A stretch of DNA of 30,945 bases, taken from contig JAEXJU010000318.1 in NCBI GenBank assembly GCA_023448955.1, positions 1 through 30,945 on the forward strand. Reading direction: 5' to 3'. Below, in pieces: positions 14,923 through 23,095 of the stretch; within the stretch, counting starts at the first letter, position 1, and every line of letters begins with the position of its first letter. Below the pieces are notes generated by a model. It saw only the letters and a program-made list of their open reading frames with translations, had not been told where the DNA came from and made no database searches. The position numbers and the translations under genes are program-made. Source of the DNA: Bacteroidota bacterium (GTDB taxonomy: Bacteria > Bacteroidota > Bacteroidia > Flavobacteriales > Weeksellaceae).

Positions 14923-17835
14923 TTAATAACCAAAAATTTCTTCTAAACTAACTTCTTTGAATTCTCCCATTTTATTGATAGAATCCATATTCAGATTTTC
15001 CTTCTTTCCGATGATTGCTGTATTATATTTCAACGGTTTAATTTCGGAATTATAAAAATCTGTAAGCTGAGGCAATGTCAAAGACTGAATTTCTGCATAA
15101 ACATCTTTTCTTACATCATAGTCAATCCCTAACTTTTTAAGAGCCATTTGATTATAAAAAATATTGGTTCTATTTATTCTGTTGGAAGCAATTTGTTTCA
15201 GTGCAGAACCTCTTGCATTCTCAAACTGTGCAGGAATCTGTGGCAATTCTACCATCAGGTCACTCATTGCAGCTACGGCTAGAGGCAGCTTATTAGCCTG
15301 GGTTCCGATATAATTGGTAACATAATTCGGATGGTTCTTTTCTGTAGCATTGGCATAAGAAACATAAGCCGAATAAGCCAGAGACTTGCTTTCTCTTATT
15401 TCCTGAAAAACGATTGAGGATAACCCGCGCCCAAAATATTCATTAAAAACACTTGCCTTTCCGAAATTTGCGATATTCACATTACCAGCTTTAGCTACCT
15501 TAGACATTTCCATCTGCACCATATCATAGTTAGTAAAATATACTTTGCCTTCAGTAGATGGTTCAGCATATTCTTTTGCTTTTGCAGGCTGAATTTTGGT
15601 ATTGTTGATAAATGGTTTAACCGCTTTTTCAAGACCTTTCTGATTTTCACCGTACAGGAAAACTTCATAAGGATATTGATTCAGGTTTTTGATTTTGGAC
15701 ATCAGCTCAGTTACGTCAATGCTTTGCAGACGTTCTTTTGAAATTACATCAGTCATTCTGGAGTCTTTCTCGAATTTTGCATAATTAGCCAAAGCAGACA
15801 TAATTCTGTTCTTGTCTTTCTTCGCCACTTCTCTGGATTCCAAAATGGTTTTCACGGTCTGGTCATAGATGGCTTTATCTGCTTTTACATTATTGATCCA
15901 GTGGTTCATCAGTTCAACACCTTTTGGCATATTCTTTTCCAGTCCGCTCAATGTGATAATCATCTGGTCATTGGACGTTCTGAAACTATTGGTAATCCCT
16001 AGTTTGTAGAATTCTTCCTTCAGCTGTTCAGGTGTATATTTATCAGTTCCCAGGTATTGAAGAACAGTTACTCCAAGTGCCAGTTCCTTATCATTATCTG
16101 TCCCGAACGGAAAAATATAATTAACCTGAGCTACTTCATTATAATTATTTTTGACAAAACTGATTTTTTTATCCTTGATTTCAGACGTCGCAATCGCAGT
16201 TTTAAAATCTACAAATTGAGGCTTGATGTCTGAAGATTTTGTATTAATAATATCTTTAAGAAACGCAGATTGCGCTTCTCTGTTCAGCTTGATTGGCGTG
16301 ATGCCCGGATTTTCAACACGTACCAACTTATCATTAACGCCCTTTTCTTTGTAAACCACCACATAGTTGTCCTTGAAAAAATCATTGGCAAATTTTACCA
16401 CATCTGCCTTGGTAATCGCTTCGTATTGGTTGATCTCATCCAGCTCCTGTTCCCAGGTTCTGTTTTTGATATATGTAGAATAGAGCGTGGTGGCAAGTCC
16501 GTCAGCTGTTTCCCAACCCTTCATTCGCTGCACTTTCATATCATTGATAATCGCATTCAGCATCCAGTCCGGGAATTGTCCTTTTTTAACAAGTTCAAGC
16601 TGCTCAAACATTAGTTTTTTTGCATCTTCAAAACTCTGTCCTTCTTTTGGAACAACACTCAGTACAAATGCGCCATAAGTTTTAAAAGGTGATTCGTAAG
16701 CTCCCGCTCCAAGAGTTTTTTGTTTTTGATTAATGTTAAGATCTATAAGACCCGCATCGCCGTTATTGCTTAGTATTTCTGCAACAATATCTGCCAGTCT
16801 GGCTTCTCTGGTTCCATAAGAATCTGTTCTCCACGCTATGGTCATTCTAGGAGTGGTAGGACTTTTTACAGTTCTTGTCACGATGCCAGTCATTGGTTCT
16901 TCCGACACCATTTTTTTCATTGGCAATTCTTTGTATTTAAAAGTCCCGAAATATTGATCTACCAGCTTAATGGTTTTGTCAAAATCCAGATCTCCAACCA
17001 AAACTACAGCCATATTATTAGGTACATAATAGGTGTCGAAATATTTGTTAATCGCTTTCATAGACGGGCTTTTCAGATGTTCAGATGTTCCGATTGTCGT
17101 CTGTTGCCCGTTTGGATGTTTTGGAAAGAGCGCTTCCATCATTGCATAGTTGACCAATCTTCCGTCATTATCCTGAGCTCTGTTAAATTCCTCATAAACC
17201 GCTTCCAGTTCGGTGTGGAATAACCTAAGAACTAATTCGGAGAAACGTTCTTTTTCCACTTTGAGCCATTTTTCCAGCTCGTTGGATGGGATATTATTTT
17301 TATAAACCGTCTCATCCAGCCAGGTGTGGGCATTAGTTCCTGTTGCGCCAAGCGATGAAATAGCTTTATCATATTCATTAGCTATGGCATATTTTGAAGC
17401 TTCCTGAGAGACTTCATCAATTTTTTTATAGATTGCTTTTTTCTTTTCCGGATCTTTCTCGGCTTTGTGTTGCTCATACAAATCAGATATCTGATTTAGC
17501 AATACTTTTTCTTTTTCCCAATCCTGAGTGCCTAAGTGTGATGTTCCTTTGAAGACCATATGCTCAAGGTAGTGTGCTAATCCTGTGTTATCACCAGGAT
17601 CATTATTAGATCCGGTTCTAACGGGTATGTATGTCTGAACTCTTGGAGCATCATCGTTTTTTGCAAGATAAACTTTCAGTCCGTTTTTAAGAGTATAAAC
17701 ACGGACCCCAGATTGATCATTTTTTACGATTTCGTAGGTATATCCTTGTTTATCGGTTTGAGTTTGGGTTTCGAATTTTTGTGCCATCGCATTCATCATA
17801 AATAATAGTGAAACTGAAATAAAAATTTTCTTCAT
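14923..17835 (-). CDS. M16 family zinc metallopeptidase (pitrilysin type, two-domain single chain)
   Basis: The product is 970 aa with signal peptide MKKIFISVSLLFMMNAMA. The inverted zinc motif is HYLEH (residues 88-92, in GLAHYLEHMVFKGT). The third zinc ligand should be a Glu in ELEAVYEEF (about 210-217). That places it far behind HxxEH because of a ~45-residue charged helical insertion (about 105-150). The C-terminal half (from about 540) repeats the fold without the zinc motif, as usual for single-chain M16 enzymes; RxxY-like FGRGLSSIVFQEIRESKSLAYSAY lies there. It is probably a periplasmic peptidase that degrades oligopeptides in its closed chamber. It is a single gene on its strand. Confidence 0.93.
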   Translation of the reverse strand: MKKIFISVSLLFMMNAMAQKFETQTQTDKQGYTYEIVKNDQSGVRVYTLKNGLKVYLAKNDDAPRVQTYIPVRTGSNNDPGDNTGLAHYLEHMVFKGTSHLGTQDWEKEKVLLNQISDLYEQHKAEKDPEKKKAIYKKIDEVSQEASKYAIANEYDKAISSLGATGTNAHTWLDETVYKNNIPSNELEKWLKVEKERFSELVLRLFHTELEAVYEEFNRAQDNDGRLVNYAMMEALFPKHPNGQQTTIGTSEHLKSPSMKAINKYFDTYYVPNNMAVVLVGDLDFDKTIKLVDQYFGTFKYKELPMKKMVSEEPMTGIVTRTVKSPTTPRMTIAWRTDSYGTREARLADIVAEILSNNGDAGLIDLNINQKQKTLGAGAYESPFKTYGAFVLSVVPKEGQSFEDAKKLMFEQLELVKKGQFPDWMLNAIINDMKVQRMKGWETADGLATTLYSTYIKNRTWEQELDEINQYEAITKADVVKFANDFFKDNYVVVYKEKGVNDKLVRVENPGITPIKLNREAQSAFLKDIINTKSSDIKPQFVDFKTAIATSEIKDKKISFVKNNYNEVAQVNYIFPFGTDNDKELALGVTVLQYLGTDKYTPEQLKEEFYKLGITNSFRTSNDQMIITLSGLEKNMPKGVELMNHWINNVKADKAIYDQTVKTILESREVAKKDKNRIMSALANYAKFEKDSRMTDVISKERLQSIDVTELMSKIKNLNQYPYEVFLYGENQKGLEKAVKPFINNTKIQPAKAKEYAEPSTEGKVYFTNYDMVQMEMSKVAKAGNVNIANFGKASVFNEYFGRGLSSIVFQEIRESKSLAYSAYVSYANATEKNHPNYVTNYIGTQANKLPLAVAAMSDLMVELPQIPAQFENARGSALKQIASNRINRTNIFYNQMALKKLGIDYDVRKDVYAEIQSLTLPQLTDFYNSEIKPLKYNTAIIGKKENLNMDSINKMGEFKEVSLEEIFGY

Positions 17836-17869
17836 ATACTATATTTTATTTTTTTAATTTTTATTCGGG

Positions 17870-17882
17870 ACGTAATTTACGT
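17870..17882. repeat. Small palindrome in the M16 5' region
   Basis: ACGTAA-T-TTACGT is a perfect 6-bp dyad, 34 bases upstream of the M16 ATG. It may be an operator; no regulator is assigned. No TAnnTTTG box was found for the M16 gene. Confidence 0.3.
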
Positions 17883-17933
17883 AACTATTTATTAGTTGGC
17901 AATTATTATGGATTGTTACTGATATTATGAATT

Positions 17934-17959
17934 AAAAAAGCACAGAAAAAATCTGTGCT
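17934..17959 (-). terminator. Terminator after the second DJ-1 gene
   Basis: On the reverse strand the arms AGCACAGA and TCTGTGCT enclose a T-rich loop. They are followed by a T-run (read as A's on + at 17934-17939). It lies about 25 bases after the stop. Confidence 0.8.
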
Positions 17960-17983
17960 TCATTACATATATTGTGGATTTTG

Positions 17984-18661
17984 TTATAACATCTTCAGCA
18001 GTTCCTCTGCTACTTTTTCGGAAGATGCAGGATTTTGTCCGGTAATCAACTTCCCATCAACTACAGCGTAAGGATGCCAATCTTCCACTTTGCTATATTC
18101 TCCGCCGTTCTGCTTTAGCATATCTTCCACCAAAAATGGAACAACATCGGTGAGCTGTACAGCCTCTTCTTCTGTATTGGTGAATCCTGTAACTTTTTTA
18201 CCTTTTACAAGATAATCGCCATCTATTTTAACGTTTTTCAGAACACCCGGAGCGTGACATACAAATGCCACAGGTTTGTCGGATTTGTAAAAGTCAGCAA
18301 TCAATTGCTGAGAAATCTTATCTTCTGCAAGATCCCAAAGTGGGCCGTGACCTCCGGGATAAAATACAGCATCATAGTCAGATGGATTGATTTCTGATAA
18401 GACTTTGGTATGACTTAGCTTCTCCTGTAAAACTTTATCATCATCCATCCTCCTCGTAGCATCTGTCTGGGAAGACGGATCCTCACTTTTCGGGTCTATT
18501 GGCGGCTGTCCTCCTTTCGGAGATGCTATGGTAATATCCGCACCTTGGTCTGCTAATGCATAATAAGGCGCTGCCAGTTCTTCTGTCCAAAATCCTGTTT
18601 TCAGTCCTGTGTTTCCAAGATCTTCGTGACTTGTAACCACGAATAATATTTTTTTGTCCAT
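17984..18661 (-). CDS. DJ-1/PfpI (Hsp31/glyoxalase III-like) protein, second copy
   Basis: The product is 225 aa from ATG 18661 (MDKKILFVVTS). The 18718 reading adds 19 residues that do not fit the family. The nucleophile elbow is AFVCHAPGVL (Cys135-His136), with YPGGHGPLWD before it and the acidic residue in GFWTEELAAPY (Glu27/28). This is the typical class I glutamine-amidotransferase-like fold seen in YajL/Hsp31/HchA-type proteins that handle methylglyoxal or act as stress chaperones. It follows a Crp/Fnr gene with CRP-like half-sites in between, and lies before a terminator. It shares the overall plan of the copy at 2722 (GFW..EL, VCH), so the two are distant paralogues. Confidence 0.88.
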   Translation of the reverse strand: MDKKILFVVTSHEDLGNTGLKTGFWTEELAAPYYALADQGADITIASPKGGQPPIDPKSEDPSSQTDATRRMDDDKVLQEKLSHTKVLSEINPSDYDAVFYPGGHGPLWDLAEDKISQQLIADFYKSDKPVAFVCHAPGVLKNVKIDGDYLVKGKKVTGFTNTEEEAVQLTDVVPFLVEDMLKQNGGEYSKVEDWHPYAVVDGKLITGQNPASSEKVAEELLKML

Positions 18662-18714
18662 TTTGATATTTTTTTGAATTTCTGAATACAAAATTGAGCC
18701 AAACTCATTTAAAA

Positions 18715-18756
18715 TCACAGGACATAGATCACATAATTATAGTGACACACATCACA
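18715..18756 (-). promoter_or_regulatory. Cluster of CRP-like TGTGA half-sites
   Basis: The reverse strand has TGTGA-N6-TCACT (18756-18741), one base from the E. coli CRP core TGTGA-N6-TCACA. It also has two further TGTGA half-sites (18733-18729, 18719-18715). They lie 54-95 bases upstream of the second DJ-1 ATG and overlap the stop of the Crp/Fnr gene. Confidence 0.45.
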
Positions 18757-19321
18757 ATTTCCGTGTAATGCGACTCAGCGTTTCTCTGGATACACCGAGA
18801 TATGAGGCAATAATTGTTTTCGGAACACGTTGGATAAGTTTAGGATATTGGGCGGAAAATTGCTCAAATCGTTCTTTGGCATCCGTTGTGAGAAGGGATA
18901 ATATTCTTTTCTGTAAAGCCACATAACCCAAACTGTTTTTGATTCTGAAGAAATGCTCCACCTTATGATTCTGCAGACAGATCTTCTCTAAGTCATCTTT
19001 AGAAATACTGTATAATTCCACATCTTCAAGACACTGAATACTTGTGAAAGAAGATACGCCGGTGTAAAATGCCTGAAAATCGGAAATCCACCAGTCTTCC
19101 ATTGCAAACTGAATGATGTGTTCCTTGCCGTTTTTATCCAGGTAAGACGCTTTTAAAAGACCTTTAGTAACAAAATACATACTTGTTACAGGTTCATTTT
19201 CCTGAATCAGATATTGGTGTTTCCTTAATTTTTTTGGCTTAAAATAGTTAATGATCATCCCAAATTCTTCGTCTGATAACGCTATCAATGCCTCAAAATG
19301 GTTCCTTAGTTCCAAACTCAT
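18752..19321 (-). CDS. Crp/Fnr family transcriptional regulator
   Basis: The product is 189 aa. The N-terminal cNMP-binding-like barrel (IINYFKPKKLRKHQYLIQENEPVTSMYFVTKGLLKASY) is followed by the dimer helix and an HTH whose recognition helix reads YLGVSRETLSRITRKL. Arg179, Glu180 and Arg184 match the positions of E. coli CRP Arg180, Glu181 and Arg185 that read TGTGA half-sites. No FNR cysteine cluster is seen, and the cAMP phosphate-binding RAATV/GEL signature is not obvious, so the ligand is unknown. The HTH is short, as in the Bacteroidota 'Crp/Fnr family' group of about 190 aa. The DJ-1 gene follows on the same strand, 90 bases to its start, and may be its target. Confidence 0.88.
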   Translation of the reverse strand: MSLELRNHFEALIALSDEEFGMIINYFKPKKLRKHQYLIQENEPVTSMYFVTKGLLKASYLDKNGKEHIIQFAMEDWWISDFQAFYTGVSSFTSIQCLEDVELYSISKDDLEKICLQNHKVEHFFRIKNSLGYVALQKRILSLLTTDAKERFEQFSAQYPKLIQRVPKTIIASYLGVSRETLSRITRKL

Positions 19322-19386
19322 AAGCGCTGTTTTTGCTTTGAAGATAAAAGCTGTACATTATTATCTAAAGTTTAAAATAATAAAGC

Positions 19387-19403
19387 TGATGATTTTCTCA
19401 TCA
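19387..19403 (-). terminator. Weak terminator after the acyl-CoA reductase gene
   Basis: TGATGA and TCATCA form a 6-bp stem with a 5-nt loop just after the TAG stop. On the reverse strand a TA-rich stretch follows rather than a clean T-run, so strength is doubtful. Confidence 0.4.
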
Positions 19404-19404
19404 A

Positions 19405-20439
19405 CTATATAACACTCAGAAAAGCCATTGTATCTACATTATCTGCATAAGTATTTAACGAAGGATTTTGAGTTTCTCCAAAACCGATGGCATTTAATCC
19501 TAAATCTTGTTTGGCAACTACAGTCTGGATGTCATTTTTGTTTTCTTCAAGATATTTTACGGCATCTTCAAAATTACTGTATCGTGAAAAATTGATGACG
19601 GACAGTGGACTGAACAGTTTTTCATCCTCTTTCAGCATCACAAAATTATTATCCCAGAACAGATCCTGATTAAGAAGGTAAATTGCTCTGTTATAATCAT
19701 AGTTATTGGCATATTTATGATGATTAATGATATCGCTGTAGTGCACAAAACTTTCGAAAAGCCTGTCCAGACTGAAATTTTCAGTAATCAGAATTTTCGT
19801 AACATTTCTGCATCCTAACCCAAAGTAACGGAAAATATCATCTGCTAATAATCTCAGTTCCTCATCAGTTTCCTCACCTGTGAGTACCGCTACAGATGTT
19901 CTGTTTTTGCGGATAATACTCAGGCTGTCCTTGAAATAGTACTCCAGATATCTGGCGGTGTTATTGCTTCCGGTTGCAATCACAGCATCGAAGTTTTCTA
20001 GCTTTTCCACGATGTGGTATTCGATGTCATTGTTGGAAAATTCATTCCATAGTTGCAAAAGATAAGGCAGCATCAATCGGTCTTTTGATGATAATTTAAT
20101 AACCGGAATATGATTGCTGAGCACCACTGAAATAATATCATGAAAACCAACCAATGGGATGTTTCCCGCCAGTATGAGCCCTACTCTTTTGGGTGTATTG
20201 GAAAGCTTATACCCGGAAAGCCAGTTTTCGATATTTTCTTTCGTGAAAAGGCCTGACCATTGTTTCAGATTATATCGTTGATTCTCCATGGTAAACCAAG
20301 GGTTTTCAAGTTCTGAACGTGTCATTAGATAAGCCAGTCGTTCTTCTTTTTCATTATAGTTATCATCATTTTTCTGAATAAAATCTCTAATGAATTGACC
20401 TAATTTTTCAAGTCCCAAAATTTTGTTTTCGTTCAGCAT
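19405..20439 (-). CDS. LuxC-like acyl-CoA reductase
   Basis: The product is 344 aa from ATG 20439 (MLNENKILGLEKL). The longer 20490 reading shares its first base with the ferredoxin start and is rejected. The fold is of the aldehyde-dehydrogenase/LuxC type: ILAGNIPLVGFHDIISVVLSNHIPVIKLSSKD is the cofactor-side segment, VIATGSNNTARYLEYYF the middle, and FRYFGLGCRNVTKIL holds the probable catalytic Cys. LuxC-family proteins reduce acyl-CoA to the aldehyde. It is shorter than LuxC of luminous bacteria (~480 aa), and the substrate in Bacteroidota is not established. It is divergent from ferredoxin/serC; the 50-bp gap carries -7 boxes in both directions, so a link to serine synthesis is suggested by position only. 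Confidence 0.8.
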   Translation of the reverse strand: MLNENKILGLEKLGQFIRDFIQKNDDNYNEKEERLAYLMTRSELENPWFTMENQRYNLKQWSGLFTKENIENWLSGYKLSNTPKRVGLILAGNIPLVGFHDIISVVLSNHIPVIKLSSKDRLMLPYLLQLWNEFSNNDIEYHIVEKLENFDAVIATGSNNTARYLEYYFKDSLSIIRKNRTSVAVLTGEETDEELRLLADDIFRYFGLGCRNVTKILITENFSLDRLFESFVHYSDIINHHKYANNYDYNRAIYLLNQDLFWDNNFVMLKEDEKLFSPLSVINFSRYSNFEDAVKYLEENKNDIQTVVAKQDLGLNAIGFGETQNPSLNTYADNVDTMAFLSVI

Positions 20440-20456
20440 AGCTGGCTTTTTTTTTG

Positions 20457-20464
20457 TAATTTTG
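20457..20464 (+). promoter_or_regulatory. -7 box of the ferredoxin/serC unit
   Basis: TAATTTTG is a full TAnnTTTG match 25 bases upstream of ATG 20490. No -33 TTG is at standard distance. Confidence 0.5.
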
Positions 20465-20466
20465 CA

Positions 20467-20474
20467 CAAAAATA
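20467..20474 (-). promoter_or_regulatory. -7 box of the acyl-CoA reductase gene
   Basis: The reverse strand reads TATTTTTG, a full TAnnTTTG match 27 bases upstream of ATG 20439. It lies back to back with the ferredoxin -7 box, with only two bases between them. Confidence 0.5.
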
Positions 20475-20489
20475 TAAATAAATATAGCA

Positions 20490-20840
20490 ATGGCTATCAA
20501 GATAACAGACGAATGTATAAATTGTGGCGCTTGTGAACCGGAATGTCCGAACAACGCTATCTATGAAGGAGCAGTAGACTGGAAAGCATCAGAAGGAACA
20601 GCCCTGAAAGGAATGGTGGTTTTGTCATCCGGCCTTTCCGTGAATGCAGATGCCGCACAGGAACCCGTTAGTGATGATTATTATTTTATAGTTACAGATA
20701 AATGTACGGAATGTAAAGGTTTCCACGAAGAACCACAGTGTGCCGCTGTCTGCCCTGTTGATTGCTGCGTGCCAGATGAAGATCACGTAGAATCTGAAGA
20801 TCAGCTGCTGGCCAAGAAAGCATTTCTTCACAACGAGTAA
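20490..20840 (+). CDS. Ferredoxin with two [4Fe-4S] clusters
   Basis: The product is 116 aa. Cluster motif 1 is CINCGACEPECP (residues 10-21) and motif 2 is CTECKGFHEEPQCAAVCPVDCC (two Cys, an 8-residue loop, then CxxxCP). The loop between cysteines in the second site is the pattern of Allochromatium vinosum-type 2[4Fe-4S] ferredoxins, which have very low potentials. A ~40-residue insertion lies between the two motifs (AVDWKASEGTALKGM...), longer than usual. It is probably an electron carrier for a reductase, perhaps the divergent acyl-CoA reductase or another low-potential enzyme. It is followed by a heptamer tract, then by serC 80 bases downstream. Confidence 0.92.
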   Translation: MAIKITDECINCGACEPECPNNAIYEGAVDWKASEGTALKGMVVLSSGLSVNADAAQEPVSDDYYFIVTDKCTECKGFHEEPQCAAVCPVDCCVPDEDHVESEDQLLAKKAFLHNE

Positions 20841-20841
20841 T

Positions 20842-20876
20842 TTTTTGCTTGTAGCTATTGGCAGCTGGCTTTTAGC
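20842..20876 (+). repeat. Heptanucleotide tract between ferredoxin and serC
   Basis: Five consecutive 7-mers end in GC: TTTTTGC, TTGTAGC, TATTGGC, AGCTGGC, TTTTAGC. The approximate consensus is NNNTDGC. The tract begins right after the ferredoxin stop codon and is unrelated in sequence to the GTCNGAW repeats of the aguBA region. Confidence 0.6.
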
Positions 20877-20920
20877 TTAGAATTGCTATCTTAATCCTAA
20901 TACCTAATTACTTACAATAA

Positions 20921-21976
20921 ATGAAAAAACATAATTTTAGTGCAGGTCCAAGTATTCTTCCTCAGGAAGTTTTTCAGAAAGCCGCAGAAGCTATTCTTAA
21001 TTTCAACGGAATGGGATTATCTATTCTTGAGATATCACACAGAAGCAAAGAATTCGTAGCGGTAATGGATGAATCGAGGGCTATCGTAAAAAGGCTAATG
21101 AATCTGGGCGATGATTATGAAGTACTTTATCTTCAGGGCGGCGCAAGCCTTCAATTTCTGATGGTTCCTTTCAACCTTCTTACAACTGATGGTAAAGCAG
21201 CTTATACAGATACAGGAACCTGGGCGTCTGGTGCTATAAAAGAAGCTAAGAAATTAGGAAATGTAGATGTAGTGGCTTCTTCTAAAGAATCCAACTATAA
21301 TTTTATTCCAAAGGATTATACTGTAGGATCGGAATACGATTATTTCCACTGTACATCCAACAATACTATTTTCGGAACTCAGATCAAAGAATTTCCTAAA
21401 GTTGATACTTTGATGGTTTGCGATATGTCATCCGACATTTTCAGCAGACAGCTCGATTTTTCGCAGTTTGACCTGATCTATGCTGGTGCACAGAAAAATA
21501 TGGGTCCTGCCGGCGCAACACTGGTAGTGGTAAAAAAATCGATTCTTGGAAAAACGGGAAGAAATATTCCTACTTACTTGGATTATTCTGTTCATATCGA
21601 TAAGGAATCTATGTCTAATACACCTCCGGTTTTCGCTGTTTATGCATCTTATCTTACTCTGAAGTTTCTGGAAGAAAACGGAGGAATAGCTGCTGCAGAA
21701 GAAAAAAATAACGCAAAAGCGAAATTGCTTTATGATGAAATCGACAGAAATCCGAACTTCCAGGGTGTAGCTGCTGTTGAAGACCGTTCTTTTATGAATG
21801 TGACATTTACTCTGACAGATGAATCCAAAAAAGAAGCTTTTGATACTGCCTGGAAAGCAGCAGGAATCAGCGGTATAAATGGCCACAGAAGTGTTGGTGG
21901 TTACAGAGCAAGCATCTACAATGCAATGCCAATAGAAAGTGTACAGGTTTTGGTAGATGTCATGAAAAGTATATAA
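20921..21976 (+). CDS. serC: Phosphoserine aminotransferase
   Basis: The product is 351 aa, usual for SerC. It begins MKKHNFSAGPSILPQEV, with the FSAGPS hallmark. GGASLQFLMVPFNL is the phosphate-cofactor segment. The PLP Lys lies in YAGAQKNMGPAG. The C-terminal HRSVGGYRASIYNAMP is the family signature. It makes phosphoserine from 3-phosphohydroxypyruvate with glutamate. It is class V PLP-dependent and cytoplasmic. It is followed by a terminator and then by serA, so the pathway is in two adjacent units. Confidence 0.97.
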   Translation: MKKHNFSAGPSILPQEVFQKAAEAILNFNGMGLSILEISHRSKEFVAVMDESRAIVKRLMNLGDDYEVLYLQGGASLQFLMVPFNLLTTDGKAAYTDTGTWASGAIKEAKKLGNVDVVASSKESNYNFIPKDYTVGSEYDYFHCTSNNTIFGTQIKEFPKVDTLMVCDMSSDIFSRQLDFSQFDLIYAGAQKNMGPAGATLVVVKKSILGKTGRNIPTYLDYSVHIDKESMSNTPPVFAVYASYLTLKFLEENGGIAAAEEKNNAKAKLLYDEIDRNPNFQGVAAVEDRSFMNVTFTLTDESKKEAFDTAWKAAGISGINGHRSVGGYRASIYNAMPIESVQVLVDVMKSI

Positions 21977-21994
21977 GTTTAGCTTTATAAATAC

Positions 21995-22027
21995 AAACGT
22001 CCTCAGGTAATTGAGGACGTTTTTTTT
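21995..22027 (+). terminator. Terminator after serC
   Basis: Arms ACGTCCTCA (21997-22005) and TGAGGACGT (22012-22020), extended by AA/TT, form an 11-bp stem with a 6-nt loop. They are followed by a T-run (22021-22027). Confidence 0.9.
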
Positions 22028-22059
22028 GTTAAATTAATGTTAATTCAGATAAAATTTTG

Positions 22060-22100
22060 TATCTTAGCCCACCTTTATTTTGAGATTAAACAAAATAAGG
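22060..22100 (+). promoter_or_regulatory. serA leader: near-consensus -7 box and a hairpin
   Basis: TATCTTAG (22060-22067) differs from TAnnTTTG at one base. Directly after it TTATTTTG (22075-22082) and CAAAATAA (22091-22098) form a perfect 8-bp stem, with flanking CC/GG that may extend it. This is a plausible leader structure for serA. Confidence 0.35.
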
Positions 22101-22135
22101 AAACCCAGTTATAAAAGCATTTTTTCATTAAACAA

Positions 22136-23092
22136 ATGATTGTATTAGCCAATGACGGAATCTCGGAAAACGGGATTGAACTTTTAAGAAAAGAAGGCAT
22201 TTCAGTTCTGGACGCCAGAGTTTCTGCTGAGCATCTGAGCAATTTCATTAATGAAAATAATGTGGATGTACTTCTTGTAAGAAGTGCGACGCAAGTCAGA
22301 AAAAATCTGATTGATGAATGTCCTAATCTCAAAATCATAGGACGAGGCGGCATCGGTATGGATAATATAGATGTGGAATATGCCATTGATAAAGGTATTT
22401 ATATCATCAATACTCCGAAAGCCTCTTGTAAATCTGTGGCGGAACTGGTTTTCGCTCATTTTTTTTCATTGGCAAGATTTCTCCACGAAAGTAACAGACT
22501 TATGCCTCTGGAAGGCGAAACCAAATTCAATACTTTAAAGAAATCTTTTAATAATGCTACAGAACTCTCCGGCAAAACGCTGGGTGTTATCGGAATGGGA
22601 AACATAGGTCTGGAAGTTATCAAAATGGGAATCTCATTGGGGATGACCATCTTAGCTTATAACAGAACTCCAAAAACCGAAACTGTAAAAATATCTTTCT
22701 TCGATGGACAATCTTTGCATTTCGAAATTAAATCCGTAAATTTAGATGAGGTTTTAAAAAAATCTGATTTTATTAGTATCAATATTGCTAATACAGAAGA
22801 ATATCTGATTGATAACAATGAGATCGCTATGATGAAAGACGGGGTTTTTATTGCCAATACTGCAAGAGGTGGCATTATGAATGAAGTGGCTCTTATTAAT
22901 GCTATCGAAAGTGGCAAAGTTGCAGGTGCTGCACTGGATGTTTTTGAGAATGAGCCCAATCCGGAAATAGAAATCCTCATGAATCCTGCATTGTCATTAT
23001 CTCCACATATCGGAGGAAATACACTGGAAGCTCAGAACAGAATAGCTGAAGAACTTGCAGAACAGATAATTAAAATAAAAGACGAACTATAA
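22136..23092 (+). CDS. serA: D-3-phosphoglycerate dehydrogenase (short form)
   Basis: The product is 318 aa, a D-2-hydroxyacid dehydrogenase. The NAD-binding loop is VIGMGNIGLEV, the catalytic Arg is in IANTARGGIMNE, the Glu is in DVFENEPNP, and the His is in LSPHIGGNT. VDVLLVRSATQVRKNLID in the substrate domain is typical of SerA. It is the short form without a C-terminal ACT domain, so serine feedback by ACT is not expected. It oxidises 3-phosphoglycerate to 3-phosphohydroxypyruvate, the step before SerC. It starts about 110 bases after the serC terminator, and DUF1015 begins 4 bases after its stop. Confidence 0.92.
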   Translation: MIVLANDGISENGIELLRKEGISVLDARVSAEHLSNFINENNVDVLLVRSATQVRKNLIDECPNLKIIGRGGIGMDNIDVEYAIDKGIYIINTPKASCKSVAELVFAHFFSLARFLHESNRLMPLEGETKFNTLKKSFNNATELSGKTLGVIGMGNIGLEVIKMGISLGMTILAYNRTPKTETVKISFFDGQSLHFEIKSVNLDEVLKKSDFISINIANTEEYLIDNNEIAMMKDGVFIANTARGGIMNEVALINAIESGKVAGAALDVFENEPNPEIEILMNPALSLSPHIGGNTLEAQNRIAEELAEQIIKIKDEL

Positions 23093-23095
23093 TAT

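Noticed and set aside
21428..21886. 152-aa reverse-strand frame in serC
   Set aside because: It lies fully within serC and is Cys/Phe-rich in the manner of antisense frames; no promoter or motif.
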